From Microbacterium oxydans (GTDB taxonomy: Bacteria > Actinomycetota > Actinomycetes > Actinomycetales > Microbacteriaceae), in assembly GCF_900095745.1 (NCBI RefSeq), contig NZ_FMIR01000019.1:248001-312000 (forward strand): a stretch of 64,000 nt of DNA, written 5' to 3'. Below the pieces are notes generated by a model, which did no database searches, was not told where the DNA came from, and saw nothing but the letters and a program-made list of their open reading frames with translations. Of this stretch, positions 52,421 through 61,756 are shown one piece after another. The translations under genes were made by a program, and so were the position numbers. Position 1 is the stretch's first letter. Each line of letters begins with the position of its first letter.

Positions 52421-54573
52421 GCGCCAACGTGACGAACTACGACGACATCGACTTCTCCCCCATCCAGGCGCTCACCGAGGGCGAGGTCATCACCCAGTCG
52501 CCCGTGCGCGACATCCGCCTGGCCTCGGGCAAGGTGCTCGCCCTGATCACGCTCGACAACGGTCGGGACCACACGCGCCCGAACACGCTGGGTCCGGCGA
52601 CTCTCACGCAGCTGGGCGAGACCCTCGACGGTCTCAAGGCACGTGCGGCAGCCGGCGAGATCCAGGCCGTCGGCATCACCGGCAAGCAGTACATCCTCGC
52701 CGCCGGTGCTGATCTGTCCGACATCAGCAAGGTGGGCTCTCGTGACAACGCGCGCCTGATCGCGCAGCTGGGTCACAAGGTCCTCGGCAAACTCGGCGAC
52801 CTCGGTGTGCCGTCGTTCGCCTTCGTGAACGGCCTCGCCCTGGGCGGCGGCCTGGAGATCGCGCTGAACTCCAGCTACCGCACGGTCGATTCCTCCGCCG
52901 CGGCCGTCGCACTCCCCGAGGTCTTCCTCGGCATCATCCCCGGCTGGGGCGGCGCCTACCTGCTGCCGAACCTGATCGGCATCGAGAACGCCCTCGAGGT
53001 CGTCATCTCGAACCCGCTCAAGCAGAACCGGATGCTGAAGCCGCAGCAGGCATTCGACCTGGGTGTCTTCGACGCGATCTTCCCCGCGGCGAACTACCTC
53101 GAGAACTCGTTGTCCTGGGCAGACGATGTTCTCGGCGGTAAGAAGGTCGAGCGCAAGAACGAGCCGGGCAAGATCGAGCGCCTCACCAAGTGGCCGATCG
53201 CGATCAAGATGGCGCGCGGGATGCTCGAGTCGAAGATCGGCACCGTGCCGAAGTCGCCCTATGCCGCGCTCGAGCTGCTCGACAAGGCGAAGAGCGGTAC
53301 GAAGGCCGAAGGGTTCGCCCGCGAGGACGAGGCGCTGGCTGAACTCGTGACCGGCGACCAGTTCGCCGCCTCGATGTACGCCTTCGACCTGGTGCAGAAG
53401 CGCGCGAAGCGACCCGTCGGCGCTCCCGACAAGCAGCTCGCGAAGAAGGTCACCAAGGTCGGCATCATCGGTGCGGGACTCATGGCGAGCCAGTTCGCGC
53501 TGCTCTTCGTCCGCAAGCTCCAGGTGCCCGTGCTCATCACCGACCTGGATCAGGCACGCGTCGACAAGGGCGTCGCGTACATCCACGAGGAGATCGGCAA
53601 GCTCGAGGCCAAGGGCCGTCTGGACTCCGACTCGGCCAACAAGCTGCGCGCACTCGTCACCGGCACCACCGACAAGAGCCTCTACGCGGACTGCGACTTC
53701 GTCATCGAGGCCGTGTTCGAAGAGGTCGGCGTCAAGCAGCAGGTGTTCGGTGAGATCGAGCAGATCATCGCCGACGATGCGATCCTCGCGACCAACACGT
53801 CGTCGCTGTCCGTCGAGGAGATCGGCTCGAAGCTCGCACACCCCGAGCGTCTGGTGGGCTTCCACTTCTTCAACCCCGTCGCGGTGATGCCTCTGATCGA
53901 GATCGTGAAGACACCGACGACGTCGGAGGCGGCGCTGTCGACCGCCTTCGTCGTGGCGAAGAACCTGGGCAAGAATGCGGTCCTCACGGCCGACGCGCCC
54001 GGCTTCGTCGTGAACCGTCTGCTCGCCAAGGTCATGGGCGAGGCCGCTCGTGCGGTCTACGAAGGCACGCCGATCGCGGATGTCGAGAAGGCGTTCGGCC
54101 CGCTCGGTCTGCCGATGGGCCCGTTCCAGCTGATCGACCTGGTCGGCTGGAAGGTCGCCGCCCATGTGCAGGACACCATGGTGCAGGCGTTCCCCGACCG
54201 GTTCTATGCGAATGAGAACTTCCACGCTCTCGCCGAGCTCGACGCGGTCGTGGAGAAGGACAAGGGAGGGCGCGTCGTCGGCTGGAGCAAGCAGGCCGAG
54301 AAGGTGCTGAAGCCCGCCGTCGGCAAGACCCCGGCAACGGCTGCGACCATCCTCCAGCGCGTACAAGACGGTCTGGCTCAGGAGATCAAGCTGATGCTCG
54401 ACGAGGGCGTCGTGCCCGAGGTCGAAGACATCGACCTCTGCCTGATCCTCGGCGCCGGATGGCCGTTCATCGATGGCGGGGCCTCCCCGTACCTCGACCG
54501 CGAGGGTGCCTCCGAGCGGGCCTTCGGCGGCTCGTTCCACACTCCGCAGATCCGCGGCGTCGAGCACCGCTGA
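52417..54573 (+). CDS. fadB: Multifunctional fatty acid oxidation protein (enoyl-CoA hydratase / 3-hydroxyacyl-CoA dehydrogenase)
   Basis: A 718-residue fusion. An N-terminal crotonase domain (about 5-200) has ALGGGLEIALNSSYRT and LGIIPGWGGAYLLPNL; the NAD-binding dehydrogenase domain (about 345-530) has KVGIIGAGLMASQFALLF and VGFHFFNPVAVMPLIEIV; the C-terminal domain follows (DAPGFVVNRLL, GLPMGPFQLIDLVGW). Two residues of the hydratase site should be checked because the Glu of the usual ELG region is not obvious by eye. It starts at a GTG (52417) overlapping fadA; GTG 52429 is an alternative. Confidence 0.93.
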   Translation: MSANVTNYDDIDFSPIQALTEGEVITQSPVRDIRLASGKVLALITLDNGRDHTRPNTLGPATLTQLGETLDGLKARAAAGEIQAVGITGKQYILAAGADLSDISKVGSRDNARLIAQLGHKVLGKLGDLGVPSFAFVNGLALGGGLEIALNSSYRTVDSSAAAVALPEVFLGIIPGWGGAYLLPNLIGIENALEVVISNPLKQNRMLKPQQAFDLGVFDAIFPAANYLENSLSWADDVLGGKKVERKNEPGKIERLTKWPIAIKMARGMLESKIGTVPKSPYAALELLDKAKSGTKAEGFAREDEALAELVTGDQFAASMYAFDLVQKRAKRPVGAPDKQLAKKVTKVGIIGAGLMASQFALLFVRKLQVPVLITDLDQARVDKGVAYIHEEIGKLEAKGRLDSDSANKLRALVTGTTDKSLYADCDFVIEAVFEEVGVKQQVFGEIEQIIADDAILATNTSSLSVEEIGSKLAHPERLVGFHFFNPVAVMPLIEIVKTPTTSEAALSTAFVVAKNLGKNAVLTADAPGFVVNRLLAKVMGEAARAVYEGTPIADVEKAFGPLGLPMGPFQLIDLVGWKVAAHVQDTMVQAFPDRFYANENFHALAELDAVVEKDKGGRVVGWSKQAEKVLKPAVGKTPATAATILQRVQDGLAQEIKLMLDEGVVPEVEDIDLCLILGAGWPFIDGGASPYLDREGASERAFGGSFHTPQIRGVEHR

Positions 54574-54595
54574 TCGCAGCGCCAGTCCGAGAAAG

Positions 54596-54630
54596 CGCCC
54601 CTCTCGACTCCTTGCGAGTCGGGAGGGGCG
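54596..54630. terminator. Bidirectional terminator after fadB
   Basis: CGCCCCTC-T-CGACTC, loop CTTGC, GAGTCG-G-GAGGGGCG forms a 15-pair stem with one T.G. It stands between fadB and the convergent GMC oxidoreductase gene. A TCTCTTCGTC tail follows on the plus strand. Confidence 0.8.
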
Positions 54631-54638
54631 TCTCTTCG

Positions 54639-56276
54639 TCAGGCGGCGCGATCGGACTGCCCAGGGCGCAGGTCGTCTTCCCCACGACGGGGCCAGTGCG
54701 AGAGTGCCCTCTCGGCGAGGGCAGTGATCGTGAGGGAGGGGTTGACCCCGGGGTTCGCGGGCACCGCCGCCCCGTCGACGACATGCAGCTGCGGGTGGCC
54801 CCAGACGCGATGGTACGGATCGATGACGCCCCGCTCCGGTGAATCGGAGATCACGGCCCCGCCGAGGAAGTGCGCGGTGAGCGGGATGCCGAACACCTCC
54901 GGCCATGACCCGCGCGGCTCGGCAGCGACGCCGCTGCAGCTCTCGATGCGCGCCGCGATCGCCGCTGCCGCCCGGTGCGCCTGGGGCAGGTGACTCGGGT
55001 TCGGCTCACCGTGTCCCTGGGCGCTGGTCATCACGTTCCGTCCGAAACGTCGACGGAGCGACAGGGTGAGGGAGTTGTCGGCGGTCTGCATCACGAGGGC
55101 GATGATGCCGCGCTCGCTCCAGCGGTGCAGATTCCCGAGTCGGAACTGCCGCACCGGGGAGCGGAGCACCCGCCCCACGAGGCTGCCCCATCGCGCCGCG
55201 AGGCCTCGATCCCCCGGAACCAGAGCGGTCGCGAGCGCCCCCATGAGGTTCGAACCGGGACCGTAGCGGACGTTCTCGACGTGGGTGCGGTCGTCCACAT
55301 GGAACGAAGTCGTGATCGCGACGCCGCGGGCGAGGTTCAAGGATTCCGGTACCTCCACGGCAACAGCGCCGTCGAGGGCTTCGGAGTTCGTGCGGGTGAG
55401 CTGACCCAGGGCATCCGAGATCCGGGGCAGCGCACCGGATGCCTTCATGCGGTGCAGCAGCTGCTGGGAACCCCAGGTGCCTGCGGCGAGCACCACCTGC
55501 TGTGTTGTCACCGTCCGGCGCGCCGGACGCAGCCAGGCGCCGCTGCGCTGGGTGGTGACGGCGAACCCGCCGGCCGGCAGCTCTCGTACTTCGGTGACGG
55601 TCCGCAACGGTTCGATCACCGCACCGCGCCGCTCTGCCAGTGCGAGGTAGTTCTTCATCAGAGTGTTCTTCGCGCCGACGCGGCACCCGACCATGCAGTT
55701 GCCGCACAGCGTGCATCCTGTGCGCTCCGGGCCCTCGCCGCCGAAGAACGGATCAGCGGTACGCTCTCCCGGCTTCCCGAACCACACACCCACCGGGGCG
55801 TGCCGGAAGGTCGAGCCGACCCCCAGGTCGTCGGCAGCGCCCGCCATGATCCGCTCGACGGGTCCGGTGTGCGGGTAGTGCTCCACCACACCGAGCATCC
55901 GCTTCGCGGTGCGGTAGTGCGGCGACAGCTCGGTTTCCCAGTCGGCGATGCCGCGCCACTGCGGGTCTTCGAAGAACGCCGTACCGGGCTCGTACAGCGT
56001 GTTGGCGTAGTTGAGGGAGCCACCACCCACACCGGCGCCGGCCAGGATCATCACGTGCGGCAACCGATGGATGCGCTGGATGCCGAAGCAGCCGAGAGCC
56101 GGAGCCCAGAGGTATCGCCGCAGGTTCCAGCTGGTCTTGGCGAAGTCCTCGTCCTCGAAGCGTCGGCCGGCCTCGTACACACGCACCCGATAGCCCTTCT
56201 CCCGCAGGCGCAGCGCGGCCACTGAGCCGCCGAACCCGGAGCCGACGATCACGACGTCCTCATCGAACTCAGTCAT
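54639..56276 (-). CDS. GMC-family FAD oxidoreductase (cholesterol-oxidase-like) with Cys cluster
   Basis: A 545-residue flavoprotein. The dinucleotide site is VVIVGSGFGGSVAALRL, and the GMC signature VMILAGAGVGGGSLNYAN is present. A cluster GCTLCGNCMVGCRVGAKN (Cys-x2-Cys-x2-Cys-x3-Cys spacing) near residue 195 resembles an iron-sulfur or zinc motif found in a subset of actinobacterial members. The C-terminal His-Asn pair lies in PANPGVNPSLTITALAE. The start at 56276 is in the DGK stop overlap. A sterol or lipid alcohol substrate is likely but not shown. Confidence 0.87.
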   Translation of the reverse strand: MTEFDEDVVIVGSGFGGSVAALRLREKGYRVRVYEAGRRFEDEDFAKTSWNLRRYLWAPALGCFGIQRIHRLPHVMILAGAGVGGGSLNYANTLYEPGTAFFEDPQWRGIADWETELSPHYRTAKRMLGVVEHYPHTGPVERIMAGAADDLGVGSTFRHAPVGVWFGKPGERTADPFFGGEGPERTGCTLCGNCMVGCRVGAKNTLMKNYLALAERRGAVIEPLRTVTEVRELPAGGFAVTTQRSGAWLRPARRTVTTQQVVLAAGTWGSQQLLHRMKASGALPRISDALGQLTRTNSEALDGAVAVEVPESLNLARGVAITTSFHVDDRTHVENVRYGPGSNLMGALATALVPGDRGLAARWGSLVGRVLRSPVRQFRLGNLHRWSERGIIALVMQTADNSLTLSLRRRFGRNVMTSAQGHGEPNPSHLPQAHRAAAAIAARIESCSGVAAEPRGSWPEVFGIPLTAHFLGGAVISDSPERGVIDPYHRVWGHPQLHVVDGAAVPANPGVNPSLTITALAERALSHWPRRGEDDLRPGQSDRAA

Positions 56277-57175
56277 CGTTCTCCCCCCGGAACCATCATC
56301 GTCAGCGCTCCGGGCAGCACCGAGATCGTGCATTCGTCCTCGCCGATGCGCTCGCCGTCCGCATAGACGACGAGGCCCGGGGCGGACACGGTCAGCGTCC
56401 GAGCCCGGCGATGCATGACCTCCGGTCGATTCAGATGCGTCCCCCGCAGCAGCAGCGGGAAGAGGCGCAGCAGACGCAGCCGCCCGAGCGGTGCCACGTG
56501 CACGACGTCGAGCAGTCCGTCGTCGGGCACCGCACCCGCGCAGATCGGCATGCCGCCACCGTAGCTCGATGTGCTGCCGGCGGCGATGAGCGTGCCGGGT
56601 GAGCGCAGGGGATCTTCGCCGTCGACGGCGAGCATGAAGTCCATCGGCCGTAGGCAGACGAGCTCGATGAGCAGCGCCAGGTAGTAGCGCGGGGCACCGT
56701 GCGGCCAGCGCAGCCGGTTGGTGCGGTCGCTGACCTTGGCATCGAAACCCAGGGCAGCGATCGTCAGGAACTTGCGCGCTCCCGCGACGGTGCGCACCTC
56801 GCCGACGTCGATCGTACGGCGCATCCCCGTGAGCGCGAGTTCCGCGGCGTCTGCGGCATCGCCGCGAGGAAGGCCGAGCGCACGGGCGAGGTCGTTCCCC
56901 GTGCCCGCCGGCACCAGGACCACCGGGATGGTCGATGCGCACACGATGTCGAGCACCCCCGACAGGGTCCCGTCACCGCCCACCACCACCAGCGCGCGCG
57001 GATCGTCCGCGAGGGCGGTGACCGCGAGTCGGGCGGTGTCGGCAGCGGATCCGCCCGCGTAGGTGCGCACGTCGACCCCTCGCCCGCGCAGGTGCAGGAC
57101 GGCCGCCTCGGCGGCTCTCCCTCCCCGTCCCTTGCCGGAGAACGGATTCGCGAGCACCGCGATGTGCTCGACCAC
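56273..57175 (-). CDS. Diacylglycerol/lipid kinase (YegS/DgkB family)
   Basis: A 300-residue lipid kinase. The nucleotide motif is VVVGGDGTLSGVLD; ANPFSGKGRGGRAAEAA and PAGTGNDLARALGLP are family features. It starts at GTG 57175 one base after the FAD-oxidase stop, and the GMC gene overlaps its end by 4 bp, so the three are one operon. The AGPS-like, DGK-like, TetR and glpD arrangement parallels Rv2249c-Rv2252 of Mycobacterium tuberculosis (from memory), which is tied to phosphatidylinositol mannoside or ether-lipid synthesis. Confidence 0.9.
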   Translation of the reverse strand: MVEHIAVLANPFSGKGRGGRAAEAAVLHLRGRGVDVRTYAGGSAADTARLAVTALADDPRALVVVGGDGTLSGVLDIVCASTIPVVLVPAGTGNDLARALGLPRGDAADAAELALTGMRRTIDVGEVRTVAGARKFLTIAALGFDAKVSDRTNRLRWPHGAPRYYLALLIELVCLRPMDFMLAVDGEDPLRSPGTLIAAGSTSSYGGGMPICAGAVPDDGLLDVVHVAPLGRLRLLRLFPLLLRGTHLNRPEVMHRRARTLTVSAPGLVVYADGERIGEDECTISVLPGALTMMVPGGER

Positions 57176-57176
57176 G

Positions 57177-58805
57177 TCAGCGGGTCCGTTCGAGGGGGAT
57201 CACGGCGCCGGGGTTCAGGATGCCCGTGGGGTCGAGTTCGCGTTTGATCGCCGAGAGGATGCGCATGCCGGCCTCGCCGATCTCCTGACTCAGCCAGGGT
57301 GCGTGATCTCGGCCCACCGCGTGATGGTGGCTGATCGTGCCGCCGGCGGCGATGATCGCGTCGTTGACCCGCGCTTTGACAGGTTCCCAGACCCCGAGCG
57401 GGTCGGTGCGGATGCCGGCGAGCACCGTGAAGTACAACGAGGCTCCGGTCGGGTATATGTGCGACACGTGGCACATGACGTAGGACTTCGCTCCGGCGGC
57501 GGAGAAACCGTCCTTCAGCGCGATCTCGACGGCGGATCGCAGCGCGTGCAGGTTCGACCAGGTCGTGGCGGTCTCCAGCGTCTCGCAGAACACCCCGACG
57601 TCGAGCAGCGAGTCCCGCAGATAGGGGCCGTCGAACCGACTCCGCAGCCATTCCTCCGCCGCGCTCTCCCCCGCCGAGGTGCCGCCGGCCGCGGCGAGAT
57701 GGGCACTCGTCCTGGCGCGGCGCTCGGCGATCTCCTCGCCCTCTCCCTCGTACACGGTCACGACGCTGGTGCCCTTCGCGAGGGCTTTGCCGATCCTGCC
57801 GACCTGGGCGAGGCTCACGGCGGTCTCCGCTTCATCGGACAGGCGGATGACCGTAGGGCCGTCGCCGTGCTGCGCCACTCGCCTCAAGCCCTCGAGCCCG
57901 CTCGCGAAGTCGGGGAACGACCACGATTCGAACACTCGCTCGCGCGGGATCGGATGCACTCGCACCCGTACCTCGGTGATCACACCGAAAATGCCCTCCG
58001 AACCGAGGAACACCCGGATCAGGTCGGGGCCGGCTGCCGAGCCGGGCGAGCGCCCGAGTTCGATGTCACCGGTCGGGGTAGCCACTCGGATCCCGGTCAC
58101 CATCGTGTCGAAGCGACCGTTTCCCGCGGAGTTCTGCCCGGACGAGCGCGCGGCGGCGAAACCTCCGATGGTGGCGTAGCGGAAACTCTGCGGGAAGTGT
58201 CCGAGTTCGAGGCCGTGAGCCGACAGCAGCATCTCCGCATCCGGGCCTGTCGTCCCGGATGCGAGCACCGCCTCGCCGCTGACGGCGTCGAGCCGCACGA
58301 TTCCCTGCAGCCGACGCAGGTCGAGGCTGACGACGGCGTGGTGGGCGCCGCGTTCCGGATCGAGAGCCCCGACGACGCTGGTGCCGCCGCCGTACGGGAT
58401 CATCGCGATCCCCCGCTCCACGGCCACGTCGAGGCACGCGCGCACCTCGTCGTGGCTCGCGGGGCGGACGACCGCGTCCGGCACGCGCTGCTCCCGCTCG
58501 CGTCGGCGCAGGAGGTCCGGGGTGGAGCGGCCACCCGCATGACGGATGCGCGCCTCCGCCGACGTATCCACCTGATCGACGCCGACGGCGGTGCCGAGGG
58601 CCGCGACATCAGCCTCGGTGAGGCCGCTCGTCCCGATCTGCACGGCGGACAGATCGACCGGCGCCTCCGGTCGCCGGATACGCCCGAGCAGCAAGGGCAG
58701 GAGTGCCCGGACGGCTCGCGGAAGATCCTTGGCCCGGTCCGGATCGCCCCAGCCATTCCATCGCATCGCGCCATCTCCGGCACCGCTGCCGCTCTCGAGC
58801 TCCAT
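57177..58805 (-). CDS. FAD-binding oxidase, alkyldihydroxyacetonephosphate-synthase-like
   Basis: A 542-residue flavoprotein of the AGPS type, which in eukaryotes makes ether lipids. The FAD-binding domain has IPYGGGTSVVGAL and QSFRYATIGGFAAARSSGQN, and the substrate-side motif has the His triad in TISHHHAVGRDHAPWL. The bacterial role is unproven. It starts at ATG 58805, only 20 bp from the divergent TetR gene, so both promoters overlap a small dyad. Confidence 0.88.
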   Translation of the reverse strand: MELESGSGAGDGAMRWNGWGDPDRAKDLPRAVRALLPLLLGRIRRPEAPVDLSAVQIGTSGLTEADVAALGTAVGVDQVDTSAEARIRHAGGRSTPDLLRRREREQRVPDAVVRPASHDEVRACLDVAVERGIAMIPYGGGTSVVGALDPERGAHHAVVSLDLRRLQGIVRLDAVSGEAVLASGTTGPDAEMLLSAHGLELGHFPQSFRYATIGGFAAARSSGQNSAGNGRFDTMVTGIRVATPTGDIELGRSPGSAAGPDLIRVFLGSEGIFGVITEVRVRVHPIPRERVFESWSFPDFASGLEGLRRVAQHGDGPTVIRLSDEAETAVSLAQVGRIGKALAKGTSVVTVYEGEGEEIAERRARTSAHLAAAGGTSAGESAAEEWLRSRFDGPYLRDSLLDVGVFCETLETATTWSNLHALRSAVEIALKDGFSAAGAKSYVMCHVSHIYPTGASLYFTVLAGIRTDPLGVWEPVKARVNDAIIAAGGTISHHHAVGRDHAPWLSQEIGEAGMRILSAIKRELDPTGILNPGAVIPLERTR

Positions 58806-58813
58806 GCGTTACA

Positions 58814-58822
58814 GTGTGACAC
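58814..58822. promoter_or_regulatory. Short dyad in the 20-bp divergent TetR / FAD-oxidase promoter
   Basis: GTGT-G-ACAC lies inside the 20-bp space between two start codons (58805 and 58826). TetR proteins often bind such sites; the tight space means both genes are likely controlled together. The short length limits confidence. Confidence 0.4.
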
Positions 58823-58825
58823 ATC

Positions 58826-59434
58826 ATGGAAGAACGTCAACTGGATTCCCTGGCGACCGAAGACGTCTCCCCGTCGTGGGATGGGACGCAGACCCGCATC
58901 CTCGACGCGGCCGATGCCCTGATCATCCGCCGCGGTGTGCACGGCGTGACGATCGCGGAACTCGCCCGCCGCTCCGACCTGAGCCGCCCCACGATCTATC
59001 GCAACTGGGCCGACGCCGACGACGTCGTGCGCGCAGCTCTGCTCCGGCGCGTCACGGGTCTGATCGAACAGTTCCCCACCCCGGCGGGCACACGCGCAGC
59101 GCTTGTCGACGACGTCTTGAGGTTCACGGCGCTGTTCCGTGCCGACGCCGTGTACTCGCGCCTGCTCGCCGATGAGCCGGAGGCGTTCACCCGGTACACG
59201 CTGCAGCGGGTCGGGTCGAGTCAGCGCATGATCCTGCAGTGGCTCTCCACCGCGATAGCCGCAGCGCAGACACAGGGCTCGGTCCGCACGGATCCGCCTC
59301 GGGAGATCGCCGTCATGCTGCTCCTCGTGGCCCAGTCGGCGGTGCTCTCGCAGGGGACGGTGTCCGAACTCATCTCCGAAGCCGCCTGGGAGCGCGAGTT
59401 GCGGATGACACTCGACGGACTGCTGCGGCCATGA
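58826..59434 (+). CDS. TetR-family transcriptional regulator
   Basis: A 202-residue TetR-type protein. The helix-turn-helix (about 25-70) reads RGVHGVTIAELARRSDLSRPTIYRNW, followed by a ligand domain typical of TetR_C. It is translationally coupled to glpD by an ATGA overlap and divergent from the AGPS-like gene. It probably senses a lipid or acyl metabolite and controls both arms. Confidence 0.9.
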   Translation: MEERQLDSLATEDVSPSWDGTQTRILDAADALIIRRGVHGVTIAELARRSDLSRPTIYRNWADADDVVRAALLRRVTGLIEQFPTPAGTRAALVDDVLRFTALFRADAVYSRLLADEPEAFTRYTLQRVGSSQRMILQWLSTAIAAAQTQGSVRTDPPREIAVMLLLVAQSAVLSQGTVSELISEAAWERELRMTLDGLLRP

Positions 59435-60882
59435 TCGGCCCGTCGTCCGCGCTGAACGCCGCCCGCCGTGCGATCGATCTCGCTCGTGCCGCGGAGGAGA
59501 CGGTGGACGTCCTCGTCGTCGGCGGCGGGATCACCGGAGCGGGAGTGGCTCTCGACGCCGCGTCGCGCGGACTCAGCGTGACCTTGATCGAGGCGGAAGA
59601 CCTCGCGTTCGGCACCAGTCGGTTCAGCTCGAAGCTCGTGCACGGCGGCCTGCGGTACCTCGCGACCGGCGACGTCGCCACGGCGCGGGAAAGCGCGCAG
59701 GAACGGCACCTGCTCATGACGACGATCGCACCGCACCTGATCCATCCCCTCGGTCAGCTCCTGCCGTTCAGCCGTGGCGTGACGCCGCGTCAGCGGGTCG
59801 CAGGAGCGATGGGGATGGGGATGGGCGATCTGCTGCGTATGCGGGCGCACACGCCCCGTTCCGTACTCCCTGCTCCGCGGCTCGTGTCGACCCGCACCGC
59901 TGTGCGTCTGGCGCCCGCCCTCGACACGGTTGGCCTGCGTGGCGGCGTGCTGTCGTACGACGGTCAGCTGGTCGACGACGCGCGTCTCGTCGTCACGGTC
60001 GCTCGCACGGCCGCGGCGCATGGGGCGCGCATCCTCACCCGGGTGCGCGCGATCGGGCTCCGCGGCGACGGTGCGACGGTCGAGGACGCACTCACCGGAG
60101 AGCGCTTCGAGATCGACGCCCGCACCGTGATCAACGCCACCGGGGTCTGGGCGGGCTCGCTCGATGAGGCGATCCGCGTGCGGCCGAGTCGCGGCACGCA
60201 CATCGTGCTCGACGCGAACGATCTCGGGCAACCGACCGCGGCACTGACCATCCCGCACGAGGGGTCCATCAGCCGCTACATCTTCGCCCTGCCGCAGGCC
60301 TACGGACGCGTGATCGTCGGTCTCACGGACGAGGACGCTCCGGGCGCTGTGCCCCTCGTCGCACAGCCCACGGATGCCGAGATCGATTTCCTCCTGGCGA
60401 GCCTCAACCGGGTCGTGGCCACGCCTGTCCGGCGCGATCAGGTGCGCGGGGCGTTCGCGGGCCTGCGCCCGCTGGTCGACAGTGCGGCGGCGACGACGTC
60501 CGATGTGTCGCGCCGCCATCTGGTGGCGACGGCCGACGCCGGCTTCGTCACCGTGCTCGGCGGAAAGCTGACGACATACCGACGGATGGCGGAAGACGCG
60601 GTCGATGTCGCCGTGCGCGCCCGTGCGCTGCCCGCGACAGGGAGCAGCACGGCGTCCCTTCGGCTCGTCGATCGGATCGTGCCTCCCTCCGAGGGGCTGC
60701 TCGACGACCGCACCGGGCTGTCACGCGCGGAGGTCGAGTACGCGGTGCGCGTCGAAGGTGCGATGACCGCCGCCGACGTCCTCGATCGACGCACCCGCGT
60801 CGGGCTCGTGGATGCCGATCGCGAGCGCTGCCGACCCGCGGTCGAGGAACTCGTCGAGCGCACACTCTCCGACCTCTTCTGA
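59431..60882 (+). CDS. glpD: Glycerol-3-phosphate dehydrogenase (FAD-dependent)
   Basis: A 483-residue membrane-associated flavoprotein converting glycerol 3-phosphate to dihydroxyacetone phosphate. The FAD motif is VLVVGGGITGAGVALDAASRG; FGTSRFSSKLVHGGLRYLA is the GlpD signature. The start is the ATG in the TetR stop; the open frame continues upstream but is the antisense/shifted shadow of tetR. The product is a precursor for the AGPS-like enzyme across the promoter, which supports a glycerolipid role. Confidence 0.93.
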   Translation: MIGPSSALNAARRAIDLARAAEETVDVLVVGGGITGAGVALDAASRGLSVTLIEAEDLAFGTSRFSSKLVHGGLRYLATGDVATARESAQERHLLMTTIAPHLIHPLGQLLPFSRGVTPRQRVAGAMGMGMGDLLRMRAHTPRSVLPAPRLVSTRTAVRLAPALDTVGLRGGVLSYDGQLVDDARLVVTVARTAAAHGARILTRVRAIGLRGDGATVEDALTGERFEIDARTVINATGVWAGSLDEAIRVRPSRGTHIVLDANDLGQPTAALTIPHEGSISRYIFALPQAYGRVIVGLTDEDAPGAVPLVAQPTDAEIDFLLASLNRVVATPVRRDQVRGAFAGLRPLVDSAAATTSDVSRRHLVATADAGFVTVLGGKLTTYRRMAEDAVDVAVRARALPATGSSTASLRLVDRIVPPSEGLLDDRTGLSRAEVEYAVRVEGAMTAADVLDRRTRVGLVDADRERCRPAVEELVERTLSDLF

Positions 60883-61021
60883 GCCTGCCGGGATCGCATC
60901 CGGGCCCTCCCGTTTCCTCCGAGGGGCGACGCGGGGAACGCGCGAGGAACAGCGCATGAACTCCCCCGGACGAGACTGCGCTCGAGCATCCGAAGGCCTC
61001 CCGACCCTGCACAGTGGTGTC

Positions 61022-61717
61022 ATGGACATGCTCTTCACGATGCTGGGCGGCAAGGGGATGTCGGGGCTGTTGAAGACCGGCACCGCAGTTCTGACCTTGC
61101 TCCTGGTCCTTCCCGCTCTCCTCAAGCTCTTCGTCGTCACGGTCGACGAAGGCTGGGCCGCGATCCGGACCCGAAACGGCAAGCCCATCATCCGCAATCG
61201 TCCGCAGCGCCGTCCGACCGCTCGCGGCGGGGCTGTCGGGGAGGTCGTCGTCCTCGACCCCGGCTCCCACGGCGCTTTCCCCCTGTTCTACTGGTATCGG
61301 CTCATCGATGTGCGCTGCCGGGCGACCGATCTTCCCGTCCGTGAGATGGGCGGGGCGAGCGGACATCAGCACCGCGTGCACGCATCGTTCGAATGGCGCC
61401 CGATACCGACCGGGCGAGATCTCCGGGTGTTCGAGCTCGACGTCGTGAACGTCAAGGAGCGCGCCTCGAACATCGTCGGCGCGGCACTGAGAGACGTGAT
61501 CAGGGGCCTCGACGGCACCGAGCTGCCGCACAACGACGAGATCAATGCGCGCGTGATCGCAGCCAGCGCCGAGGAGGTGCGTCGCGCATGCGGGGTAGAG
61601 CTCGTACGCGTGATGGTCACCGGCGATGCCCTGACCGACGGCTACTTGATGTCGACCGCGCTCCGCGACGTGGATCGCGGCGCGCAGGCCGTCGCCGCAC
61701 TGCACGCACTCAACTGA
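61022..61717 (+). CDS. SPFH/band-7-like membrane protein
   Basis: A 231-residue protein with one membrane helix near the N-terminus (about 18-42, TGTAVLTLLLVLPALLKLFV) and a band-7-like domain beyond. KERASNIVGAALRDVIRGLDG resembles the conserved helix of SPFH proteins. The ATG at 61022 is preferred; an alternative ATG at 60956 with GAGGAA upstream would add 22 residues, but their codon use is unlike the rest. Function unknown. The preceding gap after glpD (60883-61021) shows no other gene. Confidence 0.65.
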   Translation: MDMLFTMLGGKGMSGLLKTGTAVLTLLLVLPALLKLFVVTVDEGWAAIRTRNGKPIIRNRPQRRPTARGGAVGEVVVLDPGSHGAFPLFYWYRLIDVRCRATDLPVREMGGASGHQHRVHASFEWRPIPTGRDLRVFELDVVNVKERASNIVGAALRDVIRGLDGTELPHNDEINARVIAASAEEVRRACGVELVRVMVTGDALTDGYLMSTALRDVDRGAQAVAALHALN

Positions 61718-61756
61718 CGCCGTCAGCCCATCCGGACCGGCGGCGCCTTCAGCGCA

